Of a stretch of DNA of 64,000 nt, positions 1-7,814 are shown in pieces. Origin of the DNA: Paenibacillus sp. PCH8 (GTDB lineage: Bacteria > Bacillota > Bacilli > Paenibacillales > Paenibacillaceae); contig NZ_PKQK01000001.1 of the NCBI RefSeq assembly GCF_002968835.1, positions 682,001 to 746,000 on the forward strand, read 5' to 3'. The notes beneath the pieces are model-generated. The model was not told the origin of the DNA. It saw only the letters and a list, made by a program, of their open reading frames with translations, and did not search any database. Position 1 is the first letter of the stretch. Every line of letters starts with the position of its first letter. Position numbers and translations under genes: made by a program.

Positions 1-17
1 TATATCTATAAATAAAA

Positions 18-67
18 ACAACACTCCCTGAGCTGTGGCGATTACGCCTAAGTTCAGGGAGTGTTGT
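18..67 (-). terminator. Rho-independent terminator
   Basis: A perfect 14-bp inverted repeat (18-31 with 54-67) encloses a 22-nt loop. Read on the minus strand it is followed by a T-rich tail, so it fits the end of the leftward HTH gene unit that stops at 194 or 351. Confidence 0.75.
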
Positions 68-193
68 CTAATTAGTATGTACAACATCATATATCATTTG
101 ATTAATTATAGCCTTATAGAGAAATAGAGAGATTTCTTAATCTAATAAACTCAAGAATAGTGTATAATTCTTGAAAATTTTCGTTTTTCAATC

Positions 194-415
194 TTACTTC
201 ACTTGTCGTATGTCCTCTACACAGTACATCTTCGATAAATCCGTAAACACGATGGTCTTACGAATTGTTCTAGCGCTGTTCGGAAGACCATTTGCACCAT
301 CTCGAATCTCCATAATAATATCTGAAAAATCATTCTCAATAAAACGAAAATTACTTTTCGGTATCTTTAAAGCCAAGATGTTGCCTCCCCAAATGGTGTT
401 TCCAAACTTGTGCAT
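194..415 (-). CDS. short ORF overlapping the 3' end of the HTH gene (or its frameshifted C-terminus)
   Basis: This 73-codon ORF overlaps the last 65 bp of the preceding HTH gene in another frame. The sequence before its ATG is only weakly ribosome-site-like. Two readings are possible: a small translationally coupled partner gene, as in overlapping two-gene modules of the toxin-antitoxin kind, or the true C-terminus of the HTH protein separated by an indel near 370-410. The peptide is soluble in composition and I recognise no family. The terminator at 18-67 lies downstream, so the region is probably transcribed. Confidence 0.4.
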   Translation of the reverse strand: MHKFGNTIWGGNILALKIPKSNFRFIENDFSDIIMEIRDGANGLPNSARTIRKTIVFTDLSKMYCVEDIRQVK

Positions 416-1058
416 CGGTTTCTTCTTCAGGTGTCAAATTCAATGTAGTTCCGAGTGTACGTTCGAATTCCCCTTTATATTTATCTTCATATAAGGCAAT
501 TTGTCCAGTATGATAATCAAGGTCACTGATTTCTAATGTTGAATCGTGTACAGCCTCCTCCTGTCTCCACAAAGTAACAATGTCTTTAATTGTCGTTCTC
601 TTACCTGATCCATACACATATGTAGTATCATCTGGAATGAGATTATGTTTGTTGGCCCCGGCTCTTTGAACCCCTATAAAACGCCCTTGATCAATCCAGT
701 TGAAGATAGTCGTAATACTTACTCCAAAAAATATAGATAACTCTTTAGGGGTGTAAGACTTTATTGCAGCAATAGAAGGAACATCAGTGTCTGTATTACC
801 TTGTGGAGCATCGACTGCTTGATTTAATGCATGTTTAAGAAGAGTAACATAATTTTCTCTAAAGATATCCGTATTTTCAAATATAGATTCATCCAAGCCA
901 CGAACAAATTCAGCATTATTTTTGACTGCAAACGCCAGGACTTTGAATAATAAAATACTATTATCCATTTTGCTCAAGCTCTGGACCAACTCAGAAGCAA
1001 TCTCATCCGTGTTCTGACTAAAAATATTTTTTTCAACTCTCGTGATTCCCATACACAT
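351..1058 (-). CDS. HTH DNA-binding protein of unknown role
   Basis: A protein of about 235 residues. Residues about 105-140 contain a MerR/excisionase-like helix-turn-helix (TPKELSIFFGVS, then TTIFNWIDQGRF), which supports DNA binding. The N-terminal 90 residues are helical and unassigned; the C-terminal part is acidic. An ATG at 1052 has better spacing from the GAGGTG ribosome site than the ATG at 1058. Upstream lie four phased octamers (1110-1148) that may be its operator. Its stop lies inside a second ORF (194-415). The arrangement suggests an autoregulated small module; the partner and function are not known. Confidence 0.6.
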   Translation of the reverse strand: MCMGITRVEKNIFSQNTDEIASELVQSLSKMDNSILLFKVLAFAVKNNAEFVRGLDESIFENTDIFRENYVTLLKHALNQAVDAPQGNTDTDVPSIAAIKSYTPKELSIFFGVSITTIFNWIDQGRFIGVQRAGANKHNLIPDDTTYVYGSGKRTTIKDIVTLWRQEEAVHDSTLEISDLDYHTGQIALYEDKYKGEFERTLGTTLNLTPEEETDAQVWKHHLGRQHLGFKDTEK

Positions 1059-1109
1059 CTCACCTCACACTCCTAGTATAGGCTAGTAAAGTTTAACTTT
1101 CAATAAATT

Positions 1110-1148
1110 ACTTAAACAAACTCAAACTCAACTTAAACATACTTAAAC
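1110..1148. promoter_or_regulatory. four helically phased octamer repeats, candidate operator
   Basis: The octamer ACTTAAAC occurs at 1110, 1131 and 1141, with the variant ACTCAAAC at 1120. The starts are 10, 11 and 10 bp apart, about one helical turn each. The array lies between the leftward HTH gene and the rightward gene at 1251, so it is a good candidate for binding of the HTH protein. Binding is inferred. Confidence 0.5.
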
Positions 1149-1250
1149 AGTATGCTACGAAGATGTTGATTTATACATTCTCCAACCAACACATACTTAT
1201 TATATAATTGAAGAGATTCACATTCCCCCTACGGAAATGAGGACTATTTA

Positions 1251-2225
1251 ATGCAAAGAGATCTGCTGGAACAACTCAACTTGTGGCATGAGCAGGACGA
1301 ATTCGGGCTTATAATTGAACGCATTGACGATATACCGGTTTCTGAGCGGGACTATAATCTCATCGGGCAACTCGCCAGAGCTTACAATAATATGGAACGT
1401 TACCGTGAAGCTGTTGAGCAATTGCTTTCTGTTCATCAACAAGGGGCATCTGACCCGCTCTGGCAATATCGCTTGGGATACGCCTACTGTTATACCGCCA
1501 ACTATGAACAAGCGCTTTTAGCTTTTGAGAGAGCGGACGAACTTCTACCCCATGATGAATCCACCCTTGAATTCCTTCGTCAGATTCGTCCCAAAGCGGA
1601 GAAGATGCGGCACGATCGTCAACGCCACGAAGAGAAAATCACAGAATGGAAGCAGAGCGGTACACTGAACCAGCTACGAGCGACATCAGGAACTTATTCC
1701 CCTGCAACGTTCTGGAAACAGAGCGATTATGCACAGGAAAATCATGTATCGAAACCTTTTGACGAAGCAGAGATTGTGTCCATTGAACACGAATTGGGGT
1801 ACAAGCTGCCCGCTTCCTATATTCAGCTAATGAATACCCAAAACGGTGGCATCCCCACGCTTACTGAATTCCCGACCGCAGAAGCAACTTCCTGGGCTGA
1901 AGATCATATTGCCATCTCAAGCATTATGGGGATCGGACACGATAAAATATATGCGCTCGGTGGAGAGCTGGGAAGCCGCTTCATGATCGAGGAATGGGGT
2001 TATCCTGATCTGGGGATCGTCATCTGTGATTGTCCATCTGCAGGTCATGATGTCGTTATGCTGGATTATCGATTCTGCGGTCCTGAAGGTGAGCCCTGTG
2101 TAGTTCATGTGGATCAGGAACGTGATTATGAGATTACATATCTTGCACCAAATTTTGAAGCTTTCATCCGTGGATTGGTCGATGAAGACACATATGACCT
2201 GTCTAATGAAGAGGATGAGGACTAA
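1251..2225 (+). CDS. TPR and SUKH (SMI1/KNR4) domain protein
   Basis: A soluble 324-residue protein. Residues about 20-100 form TPR-like helices (for example the stretch around YRLGYAYCYTANYEQALLAFERA). Residues about 175-310 match the SUKH/SMI1-KNR4 fold: IEHELGYKLPASYIQLM, then a glycine-rich strand region with HDVVMLDY near the end. SUKH proteins are often immunity proteins against nuclease toxins, but many stand-alone copies in Bacilli have no known toxin, and none is adjacent here. A GAGGA element precedes the ATG. The kinase-like gene follows after 21 bp, so the two are probably co-transcribed. Confidence 0.8.
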   Translation: MQRDLLEQLNLWHEQDEFGLIIERIDDIPVSERDYNLIGQLARAYNNMERYREAVEQLLSVHQQGASDPLWQYRLGYAYCYTANYEQALLAFERADELLPHDESTLEFLRQIRPKAEKMRHDRQRHEEKITEWKQSGTLNQLRATSGTYSPATFWKQSDYAQENHVSKPFDEAEIVSIEHELGYKLPASYIQLMNTQNGGIPTLTEFPTAEATSWAEDHIAISSIMGIGHDKIYALGGELGSRFMIEEWGYPDLGIVICDCPSAGHDVVMLDYRFCGPEGEPCVVHVDQERDYEITYLAPNFEAFIRGLVDEDTYDLSNEEDED

Positions 2226-2246
2226 AACCCAGGAGGGTCGCGCCGT

Positions 2247-3281
2247 ATGACAACCCGTATATATTTTGGTTCCAATCAGCTTGGCGATGTGGCAGCGTCT
2301 GCATTGCAAGAGGCGTTGAATGAGTTCCACCTGGGAACCCTCGAAGATTATCAACGAACGAATAAAGGCGTTATGGGTCAGACACTGCTCATTCGTTCTT
2401 CTCACGGAGAGTATATTCTGAAAGGTAATCCGATATATCCAGGACAGCTAGAGGAAGAAAAGTTCTTCGTAGAACAACTGGCGAAACACACTTCCATTCC
2501 TGTCCCTGACCCCTATTGGTTACATAAAGACACCGCTCTTCTGGGCTGGAGTTATGCCATAATGCCACGCTTGCCCGGGGATCACCTGTATGATCCATCC
2601 TTTCAGAGTTCATTGACCTCACAAGATCAGGAAGAGATCGCTTGCATGCTTGCCCATGCTTTGGCTGACCTGCACCGCTGGAAAGTGCCTGATACGGGGG
2701 AATACGATTCAGTAGCGAAACAGATTGTTTCCTTTGCCGGGAATTATCTGGACTGGTTATACGGAACCATCCGTCACTGGTTACACGATGCAGAACAGTA
2801 CTCGGTCATTACGGATGAAGATATACATTGGGTGGATGAGCAATTAAAGCAAGCTGAACCGGCGTTCCAGTCCAAAGTTGTTCCCGGATTCGTCATGGGT
2901 GACTTCAAAGTCGAGAATGTTCTGATTCAAAAAGGGGATAGTCCATCTTCACGGTGGCAGATTAGTGGTTTGTTCGATTTCACAACCTCCTATTTCGGAG
3001 ATGGCACAGCCGATCTGACCAAAATGTCTGCCAGATATATACGTGAGGGTCAACCAGATCTTGCTGCGCAGTTCCTTCGCTGCTATCGGGATCTAGTCTG
3101 TGCAGCAGATGTGGAGAAATACCAGCATTTCCGTGCACATCTCCGCGTGCACTTGCTCTATCAGCGCATCTTGTGGTGGGGTGAGGCGAAAGCGACAGGA
3201 CAAGTGACTTGGGCAGCAGAACTACCTTTTGCACAATGGGCAGAACAGTATATGGACTCGGTTCTCTCCTTACTGGATTAG
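2247..3281 (+). CDS. aminoglycoside phosphotransferase (APH) family kinase-like protein
   Basis: A protein of 344 residues with the APH/choline kinase fold. The catalytic loop appears as VMGDFKVENVL (about residue 217), where the usual His-Gly-Asp is Met-Gly-Asp but the catalytic Asp is kept. The metal-binding segment follows as GLFDFTTSYFGDGTADL. A strong AGGAGG lies in front of the ATG. Family members phosphorylate small hydroxyl compounds such as antibiotics, sugars or amino alcohols; the substrate cannot be told from sequence. It follows the TPR/SUKH gene and ends before a terminator. Resistance function is not implied by the family alone. Confidence 0.8.
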   Translation: MTTRIYFGSNQLGDVAASALQEALNEFHLGTLEDYQRTNKGVMGQTLLIRSSHGEYILKGNPIYPGQLEEEKFFVEQLAKHTSIPVPDPYWLHKDTALLGWSYAIMPRLPGDHLYDPSFQSSLTSQDQEEIACMLAHALADLHRWKVPDTGEYDSVAKQIVSFAGNYLDWLYGTIRHWLHDAEQYSVITDEDIHWVDEQLKQAEPAFQSKVVPGFVMGDFKVENVLIQKGDSPSSRWQISGLFDFTTSYFGDGTADLTKMSARYIREGQPDLAAQFLRCYRDLVCAADVEKYQHFRAHLRVHLLYQRILWWGEAKATGQVTWAAELPFAQWAEQYMDSVLSLLD

Positions 3282-3321
3282 TTCGGTATACACTGACTCA
3301 ACAACCGAGCGCATTCAGAAG

Positions 3322-3362
3322 AAAAACCGTTAGAGATCATGATGATCTCTGACGGTTTCTTC
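3322..3362. terminator. bidirectional Rho-independent terminator
   Basis: A long stem (AAACCGT..AGAGATCAT pairing with GATCTCT..ACGGTTT) has a very short loop and T-rich flanks on both strands. It sits between the rightward kinase gene and the end of the leftward biosynthetic operon (3458), so it may serve both. Confidence 0.75.
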
Positions 3363-3457
3363 ATATCAAGATATAGCAGCTAAAGGTATTATGAAATGGA
3401 TTCAGTTAATTCTGTTATTTGCACAATAGATATGTAAGCTTTACTCTCCATTTTTGC

Positions 3458-4246
3458 TTAATATATCTCATTCTCTGTTGTATTCATCCAACGTACAGTC
3501 ACTCTTTCCGCCCCTGCCATACATAATGATGCGGAGTAACCCTTGCCTATATTCAGGGATTGCATTACATAATTCTGTCCAGCCCATTCTAGCAATTGTC
3601 CATGATTCCGCATCACTTGTACTGTATTTAATTTTCTCCACTGTCCACATAAGGATTGACCAGAAGCTTTGATCCAGGCCTCCTTTCCTGTGAGGACTTT
3701 CCACAACAGGATAGAAGTATCATCCCCTGAACGCAGGCCTTCCAGGAGATAATCCTGCTCTTCTTCTGTGAGGAAACGTTGGACAACGGCTTGCTCCCGC
3801 ACTAACGGCCGCATCCATTCCACGTCCACACCAAGTTCATTGTTAGTAGATGTAACCGCCAGCATACAGAGTCCTTTCGTGTGTGAAAGACTAAATTGCG
3901 GACCGCCTGGGAGATAAGGCTTCCCGGCGGTACCGTACTGAAAATGAATATCTCTTGCATGAAGCTGCACGTACTCTGCCAGCACCCTTCGCAGGAAAAT
4001 CCTTGATACCATCCAGCAATGAGCCACAAGCCGTGAAGTTTTCTTCATTCTGACCAAGCGCTTATATTCATCTGAACTCAGGGCACTGGAATCCGCAGTA
4101 TCCATCGTCTGAAGTTGCTCCTCCATTATGGGCAAGCCCTGTGTCCATATATGAATCTCTGGTGCCCCGGCCGTTGCTGTGAACGCTTCATTCCCTTGTT
4201 CCCTGATTGTCAGAAGTCTGCTGATTATTCGGGTATTGGAATCCAT
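3458..4246 (-). CDS. Sfp-type 4'-phosphopantetheinyl transferase
   Basis: This enzyme moves the phosphopantetheine arm of CoA onto a Ser of a carrier protein, most likely the ACP at 15149-15409. With the ATG at 4246 (strong AAGGAGG) the protein has 262 residues. The family motifs are present: FSLSHT at about 119-124, GVDVEWM at 139-145 with the Mg-binding acidic residues, and WKVLTGKEAWIKASG at 182-196. It is the last gene of the long operon and starts 28 bp after the M16 peptidase. Its presence shows that the pathway relies on a carrier-bound thioester. Regulation is presumably that of the operon. Confidence 0.9.
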   Translation of the reverse strand: MDSNTRIISRLLTIREQGNEAFTATAGAPEIHIWTQGLPIMEEQLQTMDTADSSALSSDEYKRLVRMKKTSRLVAHCWMVSRIFLRRVLAEYVQLHARDIHFQYGTAGKPYLPGGPQFSLSHTKGLCMLAVTSTNNELGVDVEWMRPLVREQAVVQRFLTEEEQDYLLEGLRSGDDTSILLWKVLTGKEAWIKASGQSLCGQWRKLNTVQVMRNHGQLLEWAGQNYVMQSLNIGKGYSASLCMAGAERVTVRWMNTTENEIY

Positions 4247-4274
4247 AAGCCCTCCTTCCTGCGCGGCTTGCATG

Positions 4275-5498
4275 CTATCGTATAACAACCATCCGCAGAC
4301 GGGCAGACGTTGCAATTTTTTTTAAACCACATAAAATCTCTTCCTCTGTCAAGCTAAGTAGGATTGAACCGATCTGCATATAATCCAGTCCGATCACATC
4401 ATGTTCAGAGATGTGCATGCATCGCTTTTTTAACGAATCCACGTCTGTATAATACTTACTTAACCTTCTCATCCGTGCATAGTCCAGATTGGATAGAATT
4501 AACGTTCCTTCCTGAATCCCTTCACACTTTTCCTCCACCCGATTATATAAAGAAGCGGGATCTGCTGAATAACCACAAGCGTTCGCAAACGCAAATTCCT
4601 TACGATAGTAGTGGTCCCATTCTGCGCCCTTGTGAAGCAGCCCTGATTCTATGCAATCGGTATGGAAATCGGAGGTTTCGCCCAACAAGGCTTCAATACC
4701 GATCATGCAAGCCATTTGATCCCTTAACTGCATCCCCTCTTCGGCACGAAACCCAAACCTTACAAGTGGCAACGACATTCCAGATTCAATCTCCAGATAT
4801 TGCTTGTCGGAATCCTTGCCCAGTGGGTGGGGTGTAACCGTTGGTATGTAAGATGCGTGCCGTGATTCCATTGCAGGAAATCGTTCCAGCATATCAGCAA
4901 TAACCTCCGCTTCAACTGGACCAGCCACTGCCACTGACATGTTCCCCGTGGCATACCGAGTGTTGTAGGCATGATTCAGCTCATCCGGTGATATTTGGTA
5001 CAGACTGTCCGGTGTGCCTGCAACATCCATCGTGATCGGATGATTACTGCCATACATCATCTGAGTTAACTGTTGCAAGGCTTTCCAGGAGGGCTGGTCT
5101 GCATATATGGATAGTTCCTGATGAATGGCAGCCCGTTCCTGTTCAATATGACCCGATGTGAAATAGGGCACAGCCAGCATCCGAGTGAACAAATCTATAC
5201 TTTGCTTCAAATCGCCTGTGCAGGCCATTTGATATGTCGTTACATCGTATCGTGTCAATGCAGATGTCGAAGCTCCCTGAGCATGAAATAGTGACTTGAT
5301 GGGCTGCTTATCCGGATTGTAGAACATCATATGTTCCAGAAAATGTGCCCTCCCGGGTAGTGCTACATCATGAATTGAGCCATAAGGCACGGACCACGAT
5401 ATAAAAGTATGATGGAAATCGGCCTCGGGAAAAATGTGAACCGACAGACCATTGGACAAGCGCCTGCGTACAGGAGCGATATTCACAATGCTATTCAT
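4275..5498 (-). CDS. M16 zinc peptidase, catalytic subunit
   Basis: A 407-residue member of the M16 (insulinase/processing peptidase) family. The inverted zinc motif HFLEH is at residues 52-56 and a downstream acidic segment (ERAAIHQELS, about 121-130) supplies the third ligand. Its start overlaps the end of the preceding M16 gene by 8 bp, which indicates coupled translation and a heteromeric pair. In RiPP and PQQ-type pathways such active/inactive M16 pairs cut precursor peptides; here the natural substrate would be the repeat precursor at 19170-19379 (inference). Confidence 0.88.
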   Translation of the reverse strand: MNSIVNIAPVRRRLSNGLSVHIFPEADFHHTFISWSVPYGSIHDVALPGRAHFLEHMMFYNPDKQPIKSLFHAQGASTSALTRYDVTTYQMACTGDLKQSIDLFTRMLAVPYFTSGHIEQERAAIHQELSIYADQPSWKALQQLTQMMYGSNHPITMDVAGTPDSLYQISPDELNHAYNTRYATGNMSVAVAGPVEAEVIADMLERFPAMESRHASYIPTVTPHPLGKDSDKQYLEIESGMSLPLVRFGFRAEEGMQLRDQMACMIGIEALLGETSDFHTDCIESGLLHKGAEWDHYYRKEFAFANACGYSADPASLYNRVEEKCEGIQEGTLILSNLDYARMRRLSKYYTDVDSLKKRCMHISEHDVIGLDYMQIGSILLSLTEEEILCGLKKIATSARLRMVVIR

Positions 5499-6804
5499 GA
5501 TTCACCTCCTGCACGGATACCGAATATTCACTCTCTGGATACATAATCCAGGTTACGGCCTTTTTCATTCCAGAGGCTACCTCCGCCACATGTTCCGAAG
5601 TAACACCCGATATGGCTTCCAGGAATTGCGGAGTGGTCATCTGTACATGGTTGAGCAATCGATCCATATGAAGGGTTACGACTTGCTCAGGCAGGTCGTA
5701 ACCCACTTGCACATAATGCATCACATTCTGAATAGCTCTATTCAGCTCCGCTTCCGTGATGTCTCCGCTACATATCCTTAGCCACTCCGCATCAATTGCT
5801 TCAAGAACGTCTGTCACATATCCACTGCTTGTTCCCGTCGTCACATGAAGCGTTCCCCGATAATCATCCAGCGTGCTGTAGATCTGGTATACCCATTGTT
5901 TTCGTTCACGAAGCTCATATTGAAGCCTGGAAGCAGGCGTTGCGCCATACAGGGAATGAAAGAGAAACAACGCAGGGTAGTCTGACGATGTATACGTCAC
6001 CCCGGTAGTGAAGGCCACATTGATCTTGCATTGCTGAACATCCATCAGTTCAAGCATCATCTCGCCTTCCTCCCGGTGTTCAGCAGGCCGATCATTCCCC
6101 ATTACAGGTGGAATCACTCCCTCCTCAGCCTTGACAACCGAAGGCAAAAAAATATTCATGACCTGTGCTATCATCACATCAGGCTGAAAATCACCGATCA
6201 CATGAATATGAAGCGGGCAGCGAAGCACCTCCCTGTACCATTGTTGCAGTTCACCATCACGCACACTACGATGTAACTGCTCCAGTTCATCATTTCTGGC
6301 TCGTCCTGCATATCCCATCCACTCCAGACAGCGTCCTCGCACCACCTTATCCCATTCCGAAACATCATAGCCAGCATGATGTTCTGCCCAGGTAATTTCC
6401 TCCTGGATCTGTGCTTCATTGAAATCAAATCCGCCCTTATCACCCAATCCGAACAACATTTCAGCGAGCAGCTTCAGTGCGTCGTGCGTCCGCGCCTCCG
6501 CCCGGGGCAGCACATCTGCGGGGAGATGCAACCGGATAGAGGCAAGCTGAGTCTCCCCCTTATGCTCCAATTCGCATCTGATCTCATCTGCATACATGGA
6601 CCATAGATGCTGCTGTAGCTGTCCATTACCTGCCGTACCTGAACTCACCTTGAACAAGAGTTGCACAATGACTGCAAACACCACGGGAGGGATTCTACCC
6701 TGTTCGTTAACGATGCCGAGATGCAGATAGCGGTTTACATATTTGCGCGTTGGCATCGCATGGACCGATAGATGATTGCACTGCTCTGTAATGAAAGACT
6801 GCAT
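5491..6804 (-). CDS. M16 peptidase-like protein lacking the zinc motif
   Basis: A 437-residue M16-fold protein, similar in layout to YmfF-type partner subunits. The HxxEH zinc motif is absent from the N-terminal domain, so it is probably a structural or substrate-binding partner of the active subunit at 4275-5498, whose start codon overlaps its 3' end. The C-terminal half has the typical M16 segment DYPALFLFHSLYG and a region ending in an EQVVTLHMDRLL helix. As for the partner, a role in trimming or disposing of the peptide product is inferred from operon context. Confidence 0.82.
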   Translation of the reverse strand: MQSFITEQCNHLSVHAMPTRKYVNRYLHLGIVNEQGRIPPVVFAVIVQLLFKVSSGTAGNGQLQQHLWSMYADEIRCELEHKGETQLASIRLHLPADVLPRAEARTHDALKLLAEMLFGLGDKGGFDFNEAQIQEEITWAEHHAGYDVSEWDKVVRGRCLEWMGYAGRARNDELEQLHRSVRDGELQQWYREVLRCPLHIHVIGDFQPDVMIAQVMNIFLPSVVKAEEGVIPPVMGNDRPAEHREEGEMMLELMDVQQCKINVAFTTGVTYTSSDYPALFLFHSLYGATPASRLQYELRERKQWVYQIYSTLDDYRGTLHVTTGTSSGYVTDVLEAIDAEWLRICSGDITEAELNRAIQNVMHYVQVGYDLPEQVVTLHMDRLLNHVQMTTPQFLEAISGVTSEHVAEVASGMKKAVTWIMYPESEYSVSVQEVNHE

Positions 6805-6834
6805 CCTTGCCTCCCCCTCTTCTGATAAAGACAG

Positions 6835-7812
6835 TTAACTCAAATTGTAGACCATGCCATTCGCAGTATTCAGTCCCAGCTGACCGAATCCCTCCAGCGG
6901 CTTGGAGAACCAATCGACCCGGCTCTCAGCTTCAGGTGACTGCTCAACAGGCTCATCCTCTTTCCAGTGAATCACCTGCTGATGATGACGATCCCAGAAT
7001 CTCCATAGTGCAGGCTGCTTCAGCAACTGATTGCGAAATGGCTCATATACACGACCTGCTGACTCCTGAATATCCTCTTCTAATGTAAAAGGCGGCAGGA
7101 AGACAATTTTCGAACGGAAATCTTCAGTCAACGTCATGAAATAGAGACATACGGGCTTACGGGTCTTGGCCAAAATACGAAAAATACCGCTCCTCGTCCG
7201 AATGCGTGAACTAAGAAATGGTAGCTCTACTGCACGATTATCCGTATTGAATCCCGTCTGTCCATCTATGAAAAGGTTGAATGAACCCCCCTTCCGCAAA
7301 TGAGAATATAACCGTATGCCAATCATCTCATCCTCGGCATTAAGCAGATCAGCCCCTGAGAACTGCCTAAGGGTGTTCCAGGACGAAAGCTTCTGTTCCT
7401 GCTCTAAGGCTCCTTTTTCGGACACCAGATAGAAGGGTAACCCCGCCTTCATGTGCCCTGCTCGAATCTGCTGTCCAATGGTGATCATGTTATGTCTGAG
7501 GAATCCATAATGCCAGCTCAACAAAGCCCCACCTTCCTGCAACGTGGTTTGCAGATGTTCCAGTCCCTCAACTTCATCCCAGTCCATAAAGGAGTACGGA
7601 TTTTTCTTGTGTTCGTCAATGGTCCGCAAAAAGGCCAGATAATCCATCCAGATTGACTCTGGTGACGATTCCAGCTGAAGAGGTGCAAGCTCTTTGACAA
7701 TATTCATTAATGCATAGAAGAATCCCAATTGAATGCCACCCGTCTTATCCCTATATAACTCCTCCCTGACTTGCTCCCGATATCGCGTATATAATGTATG
7801 AAAATCATTCAT
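6835..7812 (-). CDS. LpxL/HtrB-like lysophospholipid-type acyltransferase
   Basis: A 325-residue protein resembling the lipid A acyltransferase family that moves an acyl chain from ACP or CoA. Visible landmarks are GALLSWHYGFLRHN (about 110-125), with the His expected in the HX4D/E-type active site, and FNLFIDGQTGFNTDNRAVELPF (split as FNLFIDGQTGF and RAVELPFL). Such enzymes are unexpected in a Gram-positive organism without lipid A. The ATG at 7812 has an AAGGAGG site; the arginase gene stops just inside this region. In this operon it may attach the ACP-bound chain to the peptide or to another amine; this is inference. Confidence 0.75.
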   Translation of the reverse strand: MNDFHTLYTRYREQVREELYRDKTGGIQLGFFYALMNIVKELAPLQLESSPESIWMDYLAFLRTIDEHKKNPYSFMDWDEVEGLEHLQTTLQEGGALLSWHYGFLRHNMITIGQQIRAGHMKAGLPFYLVSEKGALEQEQKLSSWNTLRQFSGADLLNAEDEMIGIRLYSHLRKGGSFNLFIDGQTGFNTDNRAVELPFLSSRIRTRSGIFRILAKTRKPVCLYFMTLTEDFRSKIVFLPPFTLEEDIQESAGRVYEPFRNQLLKQPALWRFWDRHHQQVIHWKEDEPVEQSPEAESRVDWFSKPLEGFGQLGLNTANGMVYNLS

Positions 7813-7814
7813 TC

